A DNA stretch of 11,858 bases from Acetofilamentum sp. (lineage in GTDB: Bacteria; Bacteroidota; Bacteroidia; Bacteroidales; JAFGUD01): assembly GCA_020722645.1 (NCBI GenBank), contig DYKL01000075.1:1-11858 (forward strand), read 5' to 3'. A program made the position numbers and the translations under genes. Numbering within the stretch: position 1 is the first letter of the stretch; each line of letters starts with the position of its first letter. The notes beneath the pieces were generated by a model, which saw only the letters and a program-made list of their open reading frames with translations, made no database searches and was not told the DNA's origin. Below, one piece after another: positions 1 to 6,498 of this stretch.

Positions 1-318
1 TTGTAACTGCTCATGACTTAAACATGCAACTAACTAATAACCAACTATTTTAAAAGTTGTCATAGGTAGGAACGAAGTAGCTGACTCGTTAAAACCGGTT
101 CGGGCTTGAGATTGCTTCGTGCCTCGCAATGACGCAAAGCGTACGAAGCAAAGCCTCGTAATGACGCAAAGCGTATGAGTAGGCTAGCGACAAATTTTTA
201 ATACAAGGTTCCGGACAATAATGATTTGCAATCCGAAAATATCTACAAATCAAACAGTAAAATGCTTTTGGATTCAAATCAGAATGAGCTACAATGAAAA
301 AAATTCATTGCATTTTGT
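1..318. other. Non-coding, repeat-bearing left edge
   Basis: No convincing gene lies here. The only open frame of any length (89-277, minus) reads through the dispersed repeat at 112-180 and has no protein-like features. A small palindrome CAACT-N8-AGTTG sits at 42-59. A 7-bp hairpin, CAATGAA (292-298) with TTCATTG (304-310) and a 5-nt loop, lies just past the stop of the 319-879 gene. On the minus strand the hairpin is not followed by a T-run, so it is at best a weak terminator for that gene. The composition is less AT-rich than the genes around it because of the repeat block. Confidence 0.6.
112..180. repeat. Dispersed repeat, two degenerate 32-bp copies
   Basis: Copy one starts at 121 and copy two at 153, a period of 32 bp. 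They share GCCTCG(C/T)AATGACGCAAAG and continue GCGTA(C/T)GA. A perfect 9-bp inverted repeat, TTGCTTCGT (112-120) and ACGAAGCAA (143-151), encloses most of copy one. Read on the minus strand, the block contains CATTGCGAGG followed by ACGAAGCAATC. I recognise this as a motif scattered through the intergenic regions of many unrelated bacterial genomes. It has no known coding role, and frames through it give meaningless peptides. Whether it is mobile here cannot be judged from one locus. Confidence 0.65.
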
Positions 319-879
319 TTAATCTTCATCGGGCAACTGCTCAAAAAAATACACCATTATTCTTGTGCATTTTGAATATTGTTCTACATAATAATCAAGT
401 ACTACTTCAATAGAAAAATCTTCGGCATCATAAATGTATGACTTAAAATCACCTTTATCTTCGTAATAATAATCTTTTCCCATTACGCTATGAGCATAAG
501 TGATGTCTTGTCCTAATAATTTGCCGATACATTTTTCAATATTCAATACATCAATTGCAGTTTCAATATCGTTGTACATATTGTCAATTGATAGAATTTC
601 CATATATACAGTCCAAATTTTCTGGTCGCCTTTATGTACTTCAAGTGTCATTGGATAGTTTGTTTCAGTAAAGTAATAAACCCAGTAGCTGTCTCCTTCT
701 CCAACATCTTCAAATGTATCCGGCTCACCGTACAAATTTTTAACATCTTCGAAAGTCTGTCCTGAAGTTATCCCGCAAAAAGTTTTGAAATCCTGAACTA
801 TTAATTTACAGTCTGATTGAGCGGAAGATATAGAATAAGTTAATATTCCCAAAAACAAAAAAATAATTGATTTTTTCAT
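319..879 (-). CDS. Secreted protein with two BamE-like half-repeats
   Basis: This is a 186-aa exported protein of unknown function. Residues 1-20 form a classical signal peptide (KK, then a hydrophobic stretch, ending SSA before Q21). There is no lipobox, so the product is probably periplasmic or secreted. Residues 38-70 resemble the SmpA/OmlA (BamE) pattern: a Gly, then 'DVKNLYGEPD', then an aromatic 'YWVYYF' strand. A second copy is visible at 117-178 with matching spacing: G40-Q41, G51, Y65 against G123-Q124, G134, Y148. Both units are preceded by a Cys (C35, C117). C24 and C171 make four cysteines in all, so two disulfides are plausible. The gene lies downstream of the 1055-4369 gene on the same strand but beyond that gene's terminator, so it probably has its own promoter. 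No good TAnnTTTG box is seen upstream. The start at 879 is chosen because it gives the signal peptide. The BamE-like assignment is inferred from pattern only. Confidence 0.85.
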   Translation of the reverse strand: MKKSIIFLFLGILTYSISSAQSDCKLIVQDFKTFCGITSGQTFEDVKNLYGEPDTFEDVGEGDSYWVYYFTETNYPMTLEVHKGDQKIWTVYMEILSIDNMYNDIETAIDVLNIEKCIGKLLGQDITYAHSVMGKDYYYEDKGDFKSYIYDAEDFSIEVVLDYYVEQYSKCTRIMVYFFEQLPDED

Positions 880-1001
880 ATACTAAATTTTTAAATTTTT
901 ACTAATATATAAAACGCTGACTTTAAAAAAAATATTTTTTGACGAAAATAATTACTTCATCTTTTTTTTATTTTTTAAAATTTTAAGAAAAATAAGAAAT
1001 T

Positions 1002-1034
1002 AAAAAAGGTTGGCATATTTCAGACAACCTTTTC
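1002..1034 (-). terminator. Rho-independent terminator of the T9SS protein gene
   Basis: On the minus strand, AAAAGGTTG (1033-1025) pairs perfectly with CAACCTTTT (1012-1004) across a 12-nt loop and runs into a T-rich tail. It begins about 21 bp past the stop codon of the 1055-4369 gene. The A-tract before the stem could also let it act on the plus strand. The rest of the 880-1001 gap is AT-rich with nothing else recognisable. Confidence 0.8.
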
Positions 1035-1054
1035 GTTTGTTAATTTTAAGAATA

Positions 1055-4000
1055 TTACTTTTTGATTAAGGTGATATTTTCGTTTACTAATTTACCCGAT
1101 ACATTAATAATGTATATACCTGCAGGTTGATTAGATATATCAATATACATTGAATTTTCTGCTACAAAGTAATGATTTAGGTCAGAATAAACCAATTGAC
1201 CGGCAATATTATAAATTTGAATATTCAAATTGTCTTCAAGTTTTGAATTTAAGTTAAATATGAAAATTCCTTCAGTTGGATTAGGATACACAGAAAGAGT
1301 AATTGTATTTGCAACAATAGAAGTCGCTCCTTCAATTATGTTAATTTGCAATTCCTGAGACCATTCTCCTTCACCACAATCATTTATTGCTCTTACTTTT
1401 ATAAGTGCTGTGCCTACATAGTCATCACTCGGATTAAAGAAAGCAGTATCTGTAATTCCGAAAATCGAACCTGCTTCTGTCGGACTGACTGACCATTCGT
1501 ATTGTGTTGCATTTTCAACAGTAGAAGTGTAATATTTAACAACTGCATTATTATTTCCTACTTCTATATTACCCCATGGTTTATCCGGAGCAACTAACTC
1601 AGGATAAACATTAACAGTTACTTGTCTTTCGATAGTATTTGTTCCGTCATCAATTGTAAGATAGTATGTTGTTGTTTCGGTAGGACTGACAACCGGATTT
1701 TCATCATTTGAAGAAAATGAACCGCCGTCTGTCCAAGTATATGTATAAGAACCTTCACCACCTGCTGCATTTGCAAACAAAGTTGCAGATTCTCCGTTAC
1801 AAATATTTTGCGGTATTGCAAGCGGACTTGCTGTTAAAGGAATTTCATCAGCTACAACCATTGTAACTGGTACATCAATTGTTTCAAAGTTTGCTGCATT
1901 GCTATTTATGTGAATATCAGCTGTGTATGTCCCGGGTAGAAAATCAGTAGCATCAAAATTAACAGGAACATAAATTGTTTGCCCGGGTTCTACTATTTCG
2001 ACAGGTGGTTCAACTGAAAGCCAACCCATGATATTTACGCTGTAATCTTCGACTTCACCGTATGTAGTTGTTCCACAAGGACTTCCGCAATCATCGCCAA
2101 AATATTTCAATCTTATTCTCATTGTTGTTTCTCCTGAAGTAGCATCAGAGGGTATTGTAATTTGATACGTGCCGTCAGCTCCATCATTTACAGCGCATAC
2201 AACATTTTCGCCTGCATCTTCAAAATCACTGTCTTGATTAAAGTCTATCCAGATTCCTAAGTCATCAGAATCGTAAATATTTCCGTTAGTGATTGTAATA
2301 TCATAAGTTTCACCGGTATTTACTTCTGTTGATAAATTTGTATAATCGGAATATCCGCTTGCAGATGTACCTGTATTGTTAATTGTTCCAAAAACTACTC
2401 CTGATATATATTCATCGCCTCCACCGCTTGCAGCACAATAATCTTTGGGAATGTTGCTGTATTTATTTGTAATTTCAGTTGAAACATCAAAAATAAGGTC
2501 TATTTGTCCGTTATTTGTAACTGTTAAAAAATGAGATGAAGTTTGTCCGGAAAGAAGTGTATCTGTTAGTTCATCGGGAGTAACAGAAATCATAGCGATG
2601 CCCCATTCTACATAATCAGATACTTTTGCAGATTCGCCGTCTGTATGTTGAGCAGAAACCTGATATTTGTGAGTGCCATAAGAAGGTAAAACGTCAATAT
2701 ATGTTGTGTCTGTTGTGTTTAATATTAAAACATCATTTCGATAAACATTGAATTCAACAAAATCTTTTTTGTCTCCATTAAAATTCCATACTAATTCAGT
2801 AGCACCGGTTTGTAAATTTATAATTTCAGCATCAAGTCCGGTAGGTCTAGGTCTTAAATTTACTGAAAATGGAGAAGTATATGCTTTGAAAACTCCGTCT
2901 CTGTCGTCAGACCAAACAGGATAAACATTGCCGTCCAAAGAAGCGATACCGAGATAATCCCCCATATAACCACCTGCAAGTCCGGGAATAGCTTTTGTTG
3001 TGAAAGAAACATCGCTTACTCTGAAATCTTCCCAAGTGTCGCCACCATCAAGCGAAACAGCAACCCATGTTTCAACATCATATCCTGTTGTGTTTCTGGT
3101 ATCATAAAAAATTACAGAAAGAGCACCTGTAACAGGGTCGCAGCTTATCCAAGGAAAGTATGAGTATTCTCCTTCTGTGTATGTATTTTGGTTTACTCTA
3201 ACAGGAGTGCTCCAAGTGGTACCTTCATTAGAAGATTTTATCATATAAACACTTTGGTTTGTGCCCGAATTTGTTCCCGGAACACCAATATTTGTCCAAA
3301 CAATATATATATCACCTGTTTGCTGGTCAACAGTCATTGAAGGGAAACTGTTTACACGATGGTCAGTTGGTTCGTCTTGTCTGATGCCTTTAATATTTGT
3401 AATAATTCTTGTTGGAGTCTGATAAGTTGCTCCACCATCAGTTGACTTTGCAAAACCTAATGCAGTTTCTGATGCAGGCCAACTTTCATATACAGACCAA
3501 ACAACATAAACATTACCATTTGGACCTGTTTGAATATTAACACCTTGATTATGACTGCCTGCGTTTAAATCATTACTGATATTTACCGGAGTTGACCAGC
3601 TTTCACCGCTGTTTGTTGAGCGAGAAATACAAATATCATTTTCATTTTCATCATAGTCAAAATCAGTCCATGCGTCATATAAATTACCGCTGTATGGACT
3701 TGTAGGAGAATTGTCCACCCAAAGATGGTTTTTGTCGAGCATTCCACCATTAGGAGCACTTGCAACAAGAACGCTTGTCCAAGTTGTTCCATTATCTGAA
3801 TACGCAACTCCTTGTCCGTAGTTTGAATGAATAAAACCTGAGTACATTCTGCCGTTTAAGTCAATACAAGCAGCAGGGTCGCCACTGTTTGAGCCACCTG
3901 TGCTTTCAATGGTTCCTGTCCAGTTTTCGCCTGCATCGCTTGTAAAGAATGAACTTGTTCCGTATAAACTGCCAACTGAACTTCCTGACCAATCAGTAGA

Positions 4001-4369
4001 GTTATTTGAATTGAAAACGTGAGAATTATCATTTGGATCAACGAAAATTGAGTTTTCAGATTGAGTATGATTAGTTCCCCCGAATGTACAAACATCAGGA
4101 GAATCTTCAAAATCAGTAATGGAAGAAAGAATTTTGCTGCCTAAAAATTTTGCGTCTCCGGTTTTTACCTGTGGATTATAGGGAATAATGCCATCGGCTG
4201 CTAATTGCTTCCAATAAGCCATTTTATCAATTGCAAAATTTACAACTGCAACCTTTCCGTCTTTTGTTCTATGGACATGCCACAATTTACTATTATCCTG
4301 AGCTTTTAACCCCAAAGTGAGCAAAAACCCCAAAATAATAAATGATAATAATTTTTTGTTGTTTTTCAT
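1055..4369 (-). CDS. Asp-box propeller / FnIII / GEVED secreted protein, T9SS type A
   Basis: A 1104-aa multidomain exported protein. Residues 1-23 are a signal peptide (cleavage near LKA-Q). Residues about 95-500 carry six Asp-box (BNR) motifs of the S-x-D-x-G-x-x-W type at 144-150, 191-197, 251-258, 309-316, 379-386 and 439-446, which fits a sialidase-like six-bladed beta-propeller. The FRIP motif of true sialidases is not seen, so catalysis is doubtful. A fibronectin-III-like domain follows (about 505-590). A beta-sandwich begins at 593-630 and appears to resume at 782-841, with a GEVED domain (about 644-781, signature GEVED at 771-775) in between. A PKD/Ig-like domain covers about 845-922 and another sandwich about 925-1012. 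Residues 1024-1104 are the T9SS type A sorting domain (VYPNPTEG, YNIAGQLV, PAGIYII, ending in KK). In this family, the sorting domain directs passage through the outer membrane and release or anchoring at the surface. The substrate is unknown; glycan binding or adhesion is a reasonable inference. The start ATG lies in an A-rich context. Confidence 0.95.
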   Translation of the reverse strand: MKNNKKLLSFIILGFLLTLGLKAQDNSKLWHVHRTKDGKVAVVNFAIDKMAYWKQLAADGIIPYNPQVKTGDAKFLGSKILSSITDFEDSPDVCTFGGTNHTQSENSIFVDPNDNSHVFNSNNSTDWSGSSVGSLYGTSSFFTSDAGENWTGTIESTGGSNSGDPAACIDLNGRMYSGFIHSNYGQGVAYSDNGTTWTSVLVASAPNGGMLDKNHLWVDNSPTSPYSGNLYDAWTDFDYDENENDICISRSTNSGESWSTPVNISNDLNAGSHNQGVNIQTGPNGNVYVVWSVYESWPASETALGFAKSTDGGATYQTPTRIITNIKGIRQDEPTDHRVNSFPSMTVDQQTGDIYIVWTNIGVPGTNSGTNQSVYMIKSSNEGTTWSTPVRVNQNTYTEGEYSYFPWISCDPVTGALSVIFYDTRNTTGYDVETWVAVSLDGGDTWEDFRVSDVSFTTKAIPGLAGGYMGDYLGIASLDGNVYPVWSDDRDGVFKAYTSPFSVNLRPRPTGLDAEIINLQTGATELVWNFNGDKKDFVEFNVYRNDVLILNTTDTTYIDVLPSYGTHKYQVSAQHTDGESAKVSDYVEWGIAMISVTPDELTDTLLSGQTSSHFLTVTNNGQIDLIFDVSTEITNKYSNIPKDYCAASGGGDEYISGVVFGTINNTGTSASGYSDYTNLSTEVNTGETYDITITNGNIYDSDDLGIWIDFNQDSDFEDAGENVVCAVNDGADGTYQITIPSDATSGETTMRIRLKYFGDDCGSPCGTTTYGEVEDYSVNIMGWLSVEPPVEIVEPGQTIYVPVNFDATDFLPGTYTADIHINSNAANFETIDVPVTMVVADEIPLTASPLAIPQNICNGESATLFANAAGGEGSYTYTWTDGGSFSSNDENPVVSPTETTTYYLTIDDGTNTIERQVTVNVYPELVAPDKPWGNIEVGNNNAVVKYYTSTVENATQYEWSVSPTEAGSIFGITDTAFFNPSDDYVGTALIKVRAINDCGEGEWSQELQINIIEGATSIVANTITLSVYPNPTEGIFIFNLNSKLEDNLNIQIYNIAGQLVYSDLNHYFVAENSMYIDISNQPAGIYIINVSGKLVNENITLIKK

Positions 4370-4400
4370 TTTTCTAAAATATTTTAATTTAAACTTTTAT

Positions 4401-4430
4401 AAAGATTAGAGTTTCTTTTAATAGTTGCAA
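4401..4430 (-). promoter_or_regulatory. Possible promoter of the T9SS protein gene
   Basis: On the minus strand, TTG (4430-4428) lies 19 bp before TAATCTTT (4408-4401), about 31 bp before the ATG of the 1055-4369 gene. The spacing suits the Bacteroidota -33/-7 arrangement, but the -7 box departs from TAnnTTTG at two positions. It is the best candidate seen, and a weak one. Confidence 0.3.
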
Positions 4431-4556
4431 AAATTATTGATAATGTTATTATAATCTTTTAAAATGTAACAATAGTTCTATATATTTTGTGTTAAATATC
4501 TAATATGATGTTGTTTATGTTAGTATAAGTCAGCTATTCTTTGAAAATCAATAATT

Positions 4557-4749
4557 TCAGAACTCCTGACCCATATTTTGATATACAGCATTTTAGCGTA
4601 TATCACTCGCTAACTAATTTGTTGCATTTTTTTCGTATTCTTGTTGTTGATAGAATGTAAAACGCTTGAAATCAAATATTTTGACTTTAAAATTACGGTA
4701 TATTAGAAATATCGCAACATGTTATTTTACGATGCTTCGGGAGTTCTGA
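4557..4749. mobile_element. MITE-like element with inverted ends, no coding
   Basis: A 193-bp non-coding segment is bounded by perfect 10-bp inverted ends: TCAGAACTCC at 4557-4566 and GGAGTTCTGA at 4740-4749. The match extends imperfectly to 13 of 16 positions. Both ends are flanked by ATT (4554-4556 and 4750-4752), which could be a 3-bp target duplication, although ATT is common in this AT-rich DNA. Inside is a perfect 8-bp stem, TGATATAC (4579-4586) with GTATATCA (4598-4605). Two further complementary pairs link the left and right parts: TGTTGC (4620-4625) with GCAACA (4714-4719), and GTAAAA (4657-4662) with TTTTAC (4725-4730). No transposase or long frame is present. Alternatives are a structured leader or a chance long-range inverted repeat. 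Confidence 0.4.
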
Positions 4750-4833
4750 ATTTGCTAATTGGCTAATTGAAAAATTAACTAATTCATTGTTTACCATTCG
4801 TCATATTTTTCTTTTTATCAAAATAATTTTGAT

Positions 4834-4841
4834 TATTTTTG
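4834..4841 (+). promoter_or_regulatory. -7 box (TATTTTTG) for the lipoprotein gene
   Basis: TATTTTTG matches the Bacteroidota -7 consensus TAnnTTTG exactly. Transcription would begin near 4848, leaving a leader of about 17 nt before the ATG at 4865. No clear TTG -33 element is found at the usual distance. The box lies inside the optional N-terminal extension from a TTG at 4787, which argues for the 4865 start. Confidence 0.5.
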
Positions 4842-4864
4842 GACAATTTCAAAAAACAAATAAA

Positions 4865-5746
4865 ATGAACCATAAAAGATATTTATTAGTTGTTGTCCTG
4901 ATATTTTTGATTTTTTCCTGCAAAACAAATCAGGAAACAGGTAATTCAAAAAAAAGAATTAAAGACACACTTTTTTTTGTAACTTCAACTCCTCTAATTT
5001 TAAACACACCTGAAAGTGTATGTTTTTTCGAAGAACAAAATCTTTTTTTTGTCTCAAACATAAATGGAAATTCCACAGAAAAAGACCAAAACGGTTATAT
5101 CTCGAAAATTGATTCATCGGGGAGTATTCTTGTTCATAAATGGATAGATAATCTTGATGCACCAAAAGGAATGGCAATTTTTGACAATTATCTTGTTGTT
5201 ACTGATATTAACAGATTAATAATTATTGATATTAAAAAATCAACAATTGTTGATACTAAAACAATAGAAAATTCGTTGTTTTTAAATGATATTACAGTTT
5301 CGGATAATGGTGTTTTTTATGTTTCTGATATGAAAGACAATAAAATCTACAAATTTTCTATTGGAGAGAATCCAACTTTGTTTATTGACACTGACTTGGA
5401 AAGTCCGAACGGTTTATATTATGAAAATGATTTTTTGTATATCGGAAATAATAATTTTATATTAAAAGTTAATGTTACTGACTTAAAAAGTGAAATAGTT
5501 GCAAAAAATACCGGTTCAATAGACGGAATTAAAAAAAATCAATTAGACGAATTTATTATTTCAGACTGGTCAGGAAATGTAAAATTGGTAACTGAAAATG
5601 GGAAAATAATTTTATTATTATCCACAGAAGCTGATGAAATAAATGCAGCAGATTTTGAATACGTCGAAAAAAATGATTTGATTTTAATACCTACATTTTT
5701 TAATAACCGCGTAAGTATATACAGAAAATCAGAAATAGTAGAGTAG
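4865..5746 (+). CDS. SMP-30/gluconolactonase/LRE-like lipoprotein
   Basis: A 293-aa lipoprotein. The N-terminus is a lipoprotein signal peptide ending IFS-C19. The Phe at lipobox position -2 is unusual, but the pattern is acceptable for this phylum. The rest is a six-bladed propeller resembling SMP-30/gluconolactonase/LRE proteins. Residues at the places where SMP-30 enzymes hold their divalent metal are present: E50 in PESV, N141 in LND, N182 in PNG and D220 in IDG. Other family signatures are 'DAPKGMAI' (98-105), 'VTDI' (112-115) and 'YVSD' (152-155). Lactone hydrolysis is the family activity; the substrate here is unknown and a purely binding role is possible. An in-frame extension to a TTG at 4787 exists, but ATG 4865 is preferred. 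It gives a clean signal peptide, follows an A-rich stretch, and the promoter box lies within the extension. No terminator is seen after the stop. Confidence 0.88.
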   Translation: MNHKRYLLVVVLIFLIFSCKTNQETGNSKKRIKDTLFFVTSTPLILNTPESVCFFEEQNLFFVSNINGNSTEKDQNGYISKIDSSGSILVHKWIDNLDAPKGMAIFDNYLVVTDINRLIIIDIKKSTIVDTKTIENSLFLNDITVSDNGVFYVSDMKDNKIYKFSIGENPTLFIDTDLESPNGLYYENDFLYIGNNNFILKVNVTDLKSEIVAKNTGSIDGIKKNQLDEFIISDWSGNVKLVTENGKIILLLSTEADEINAADFEYVEKNDLILIPTFFNNRVSIYRKSEIVE

Positions 5747-5833
5747 GGGTGAGGTATATTTATCTGATAAAAAAATATTAAATTTGAAGAAATAAAAGAT
5801 TTCTGAAAATAAAATATTTGGCAAATGTTTTGC

Positions 5834-5859
5834 TTTATCAAAAAAAATGAATTGATAAA
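5834..5859. repeat. 8-bp inverted repeat over a -33 region
   Basis: TTTATCAA (5834-5841) and TTGATAAA (5852-5859) are perfect inverted copies separated by 10 bp. The right arm contains the TTG proposed as the -33 element of the downstream gene. This could be an operator for a dimeric regulator, but AT-rich DNA produces such repeats by chance. A small hairpin GCAAA-TGT-TTTGC (5821-5833) lies just upstream. Confidence 0.3.
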
Positions 5860-5878
5860 TTAAAAATTTATATTTTTG
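5852..5878 (+). promoter_or_regulatory. Promoter of the SPOR-like protein gene
   Basis: TTG at 5852-5854 and an exact -7 box TATTTTTG at 5871-5878 are separated by 16 bp, slightly short of the usual spacing. A start site near 5885 would give a leader of about 15 nt before the ATG at 5900. The TTG at 5876 that would extend the reading frame lies inside the -7 box and so cannot be the start of translation. Confidence 0.55.
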
Positions 5879-5899
5879 CAAAAGACTAAAAAAACAATA

Positions 5900-6496
5900 A
5901 TGAAAATAAAACAAATTTTAGGTTTTATAATTGCTGTCATTTTATTATACTCAATATCTGCAATTACATTATCATTCAAAAAAAATGAACATTTAAAAGG
6001 AAACAGTATCCCAACGGTAACAGAAGACGACCCTGTTTATTACTGGTTCTACCTTAAAATCAGAATAGACGACAGAACCAACACTTTTAAGGTTTCCGGA
6101 ACCAGTGGTGGTTTAGATTACGGTTATCAGTTAGATTTTGAAAAAGCTTTGTGGAACAACCTTTCAAAACGACAAATAGCAATAGGACCTTTTCAAACAA
6201 AAGAAGAAGCATTAAATGCCAAACGTCTATATAAAATGAGCGAAGATAAAATTCACGAACTTCCCGAAGGAGAAGTCCCAGACAGAATTAACTGGTTCGC
6301 CATAACATTTGAACAATCACCCAGACTTAAAATATACATTATCAGACGTGCTCCGGGTGCCGTTCAGACAGGAACCGAGGATTTTTTTGTTTCTACATTC
6401 TATGAACAATTAGGTGTTAGGCTTCTTTCAATTGGTCCGTTTTATGACTACGAACACGCTGAAATGGCAAAAAGATTGTACCGTATGAATGAATAA
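5900..6496 (+). CDS. Membrane-anchored protein with two SPOR-like repeats
   Basis: A 198-aa protein. Residues 5-25 form one hydrophobic segment, either an uncleaved signal anchor or a signal peptide. The remainder is two tandem units of about 83 residues. Each ends in an IGPF turn followed 13 residues later by a KRLY helix: IGPF 95-98 with KRLYKM 108-113, and IGPF 178-181 with KRLYRM 191-196. Each begins with a WF-containing strand (49-50 and 132-133). The IGPF turn followed by a helix that gathers residues 'EEALNAKRLY' resembles the second half of the SPOR domain, which in characterised proteins binds denuded septal peptidoglycan. The similarity is by pattern, and the first half of each unit is diverged. 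A cell-envelope role is inferred. The gene ends 2 bp from the convergent rhomboid gene, with no terminator between them. The start at ATG 5900 is set by the promoter and an A-rich upstream stretch. Confidence 0.8.
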   Translation: MKIKQILGFIIAVILLYSISAITLSFKKNEHLKGNSIPTVTEDDPVYYWFYLKIRIDDRTNTFKVSGTSGGLDYGYQLDFEKALWNNLSKRQIAIGPFQTKEEALNAKRLYKMSEDKIHELPEGEVPDRINWFAITFEQSPRLKIYIIRRAPGAVQTGTEDFFVSTFYEQLGVRLLSIGPFYDYEHAEMAKRLYRMNE

Positions 6497-6498
6497 TT

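Larger units (their letters stand above)
4370..4864. other. Intergenic region between divergent genes
   Basis: About 495 bp without a gene separates the minus-strand T9SS protein gene from the plus-strand lipoprotein gene. It holds the weak minus-strand promoter near 4401-4430, the MITE-like element at 4557-4749, and a short run of GCTAATT-type repeats (4754-4760, 4762-4768 and a related AACTAATT at 4777-4784). It also holds the plus-strand -7 box at 4834-4841. The stretch 4431-4556 shows nothing recognisable. Confidence 0.6.

Noticed and set aside
89..277. 62-aa minus-strand frame at the left edge
   Set aside because: It reads through the dispersed repeat and its product has no protein-like features.
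1618..4110. Three minus-strand frames (1618-1821, 3583-3807, 3856-4110) inside the large T9SS gene
   Set aside because: They are shadows in another frame of a clearly real gene with recognisable domains.
4787..4864. N-terminal extension of the lipoprotein from a TTG codon
   Set aside because: It would place a long hydrophobic stretch before a good lipoprotein signal and contains the exact -7 box.
5788..5804. AGAAAT/ATTTCT hairpin as terminator of the lipoprotein gene
   Set aside because: The stem is only 6 bp, AT-rich, and no T-run follows.
5539..5914. Minus-strand frames opposite the end of the lipoprotein gene and its downstream gap
   Set aside because: They overlap a real gene antisense, are AT-driven and show no domain.
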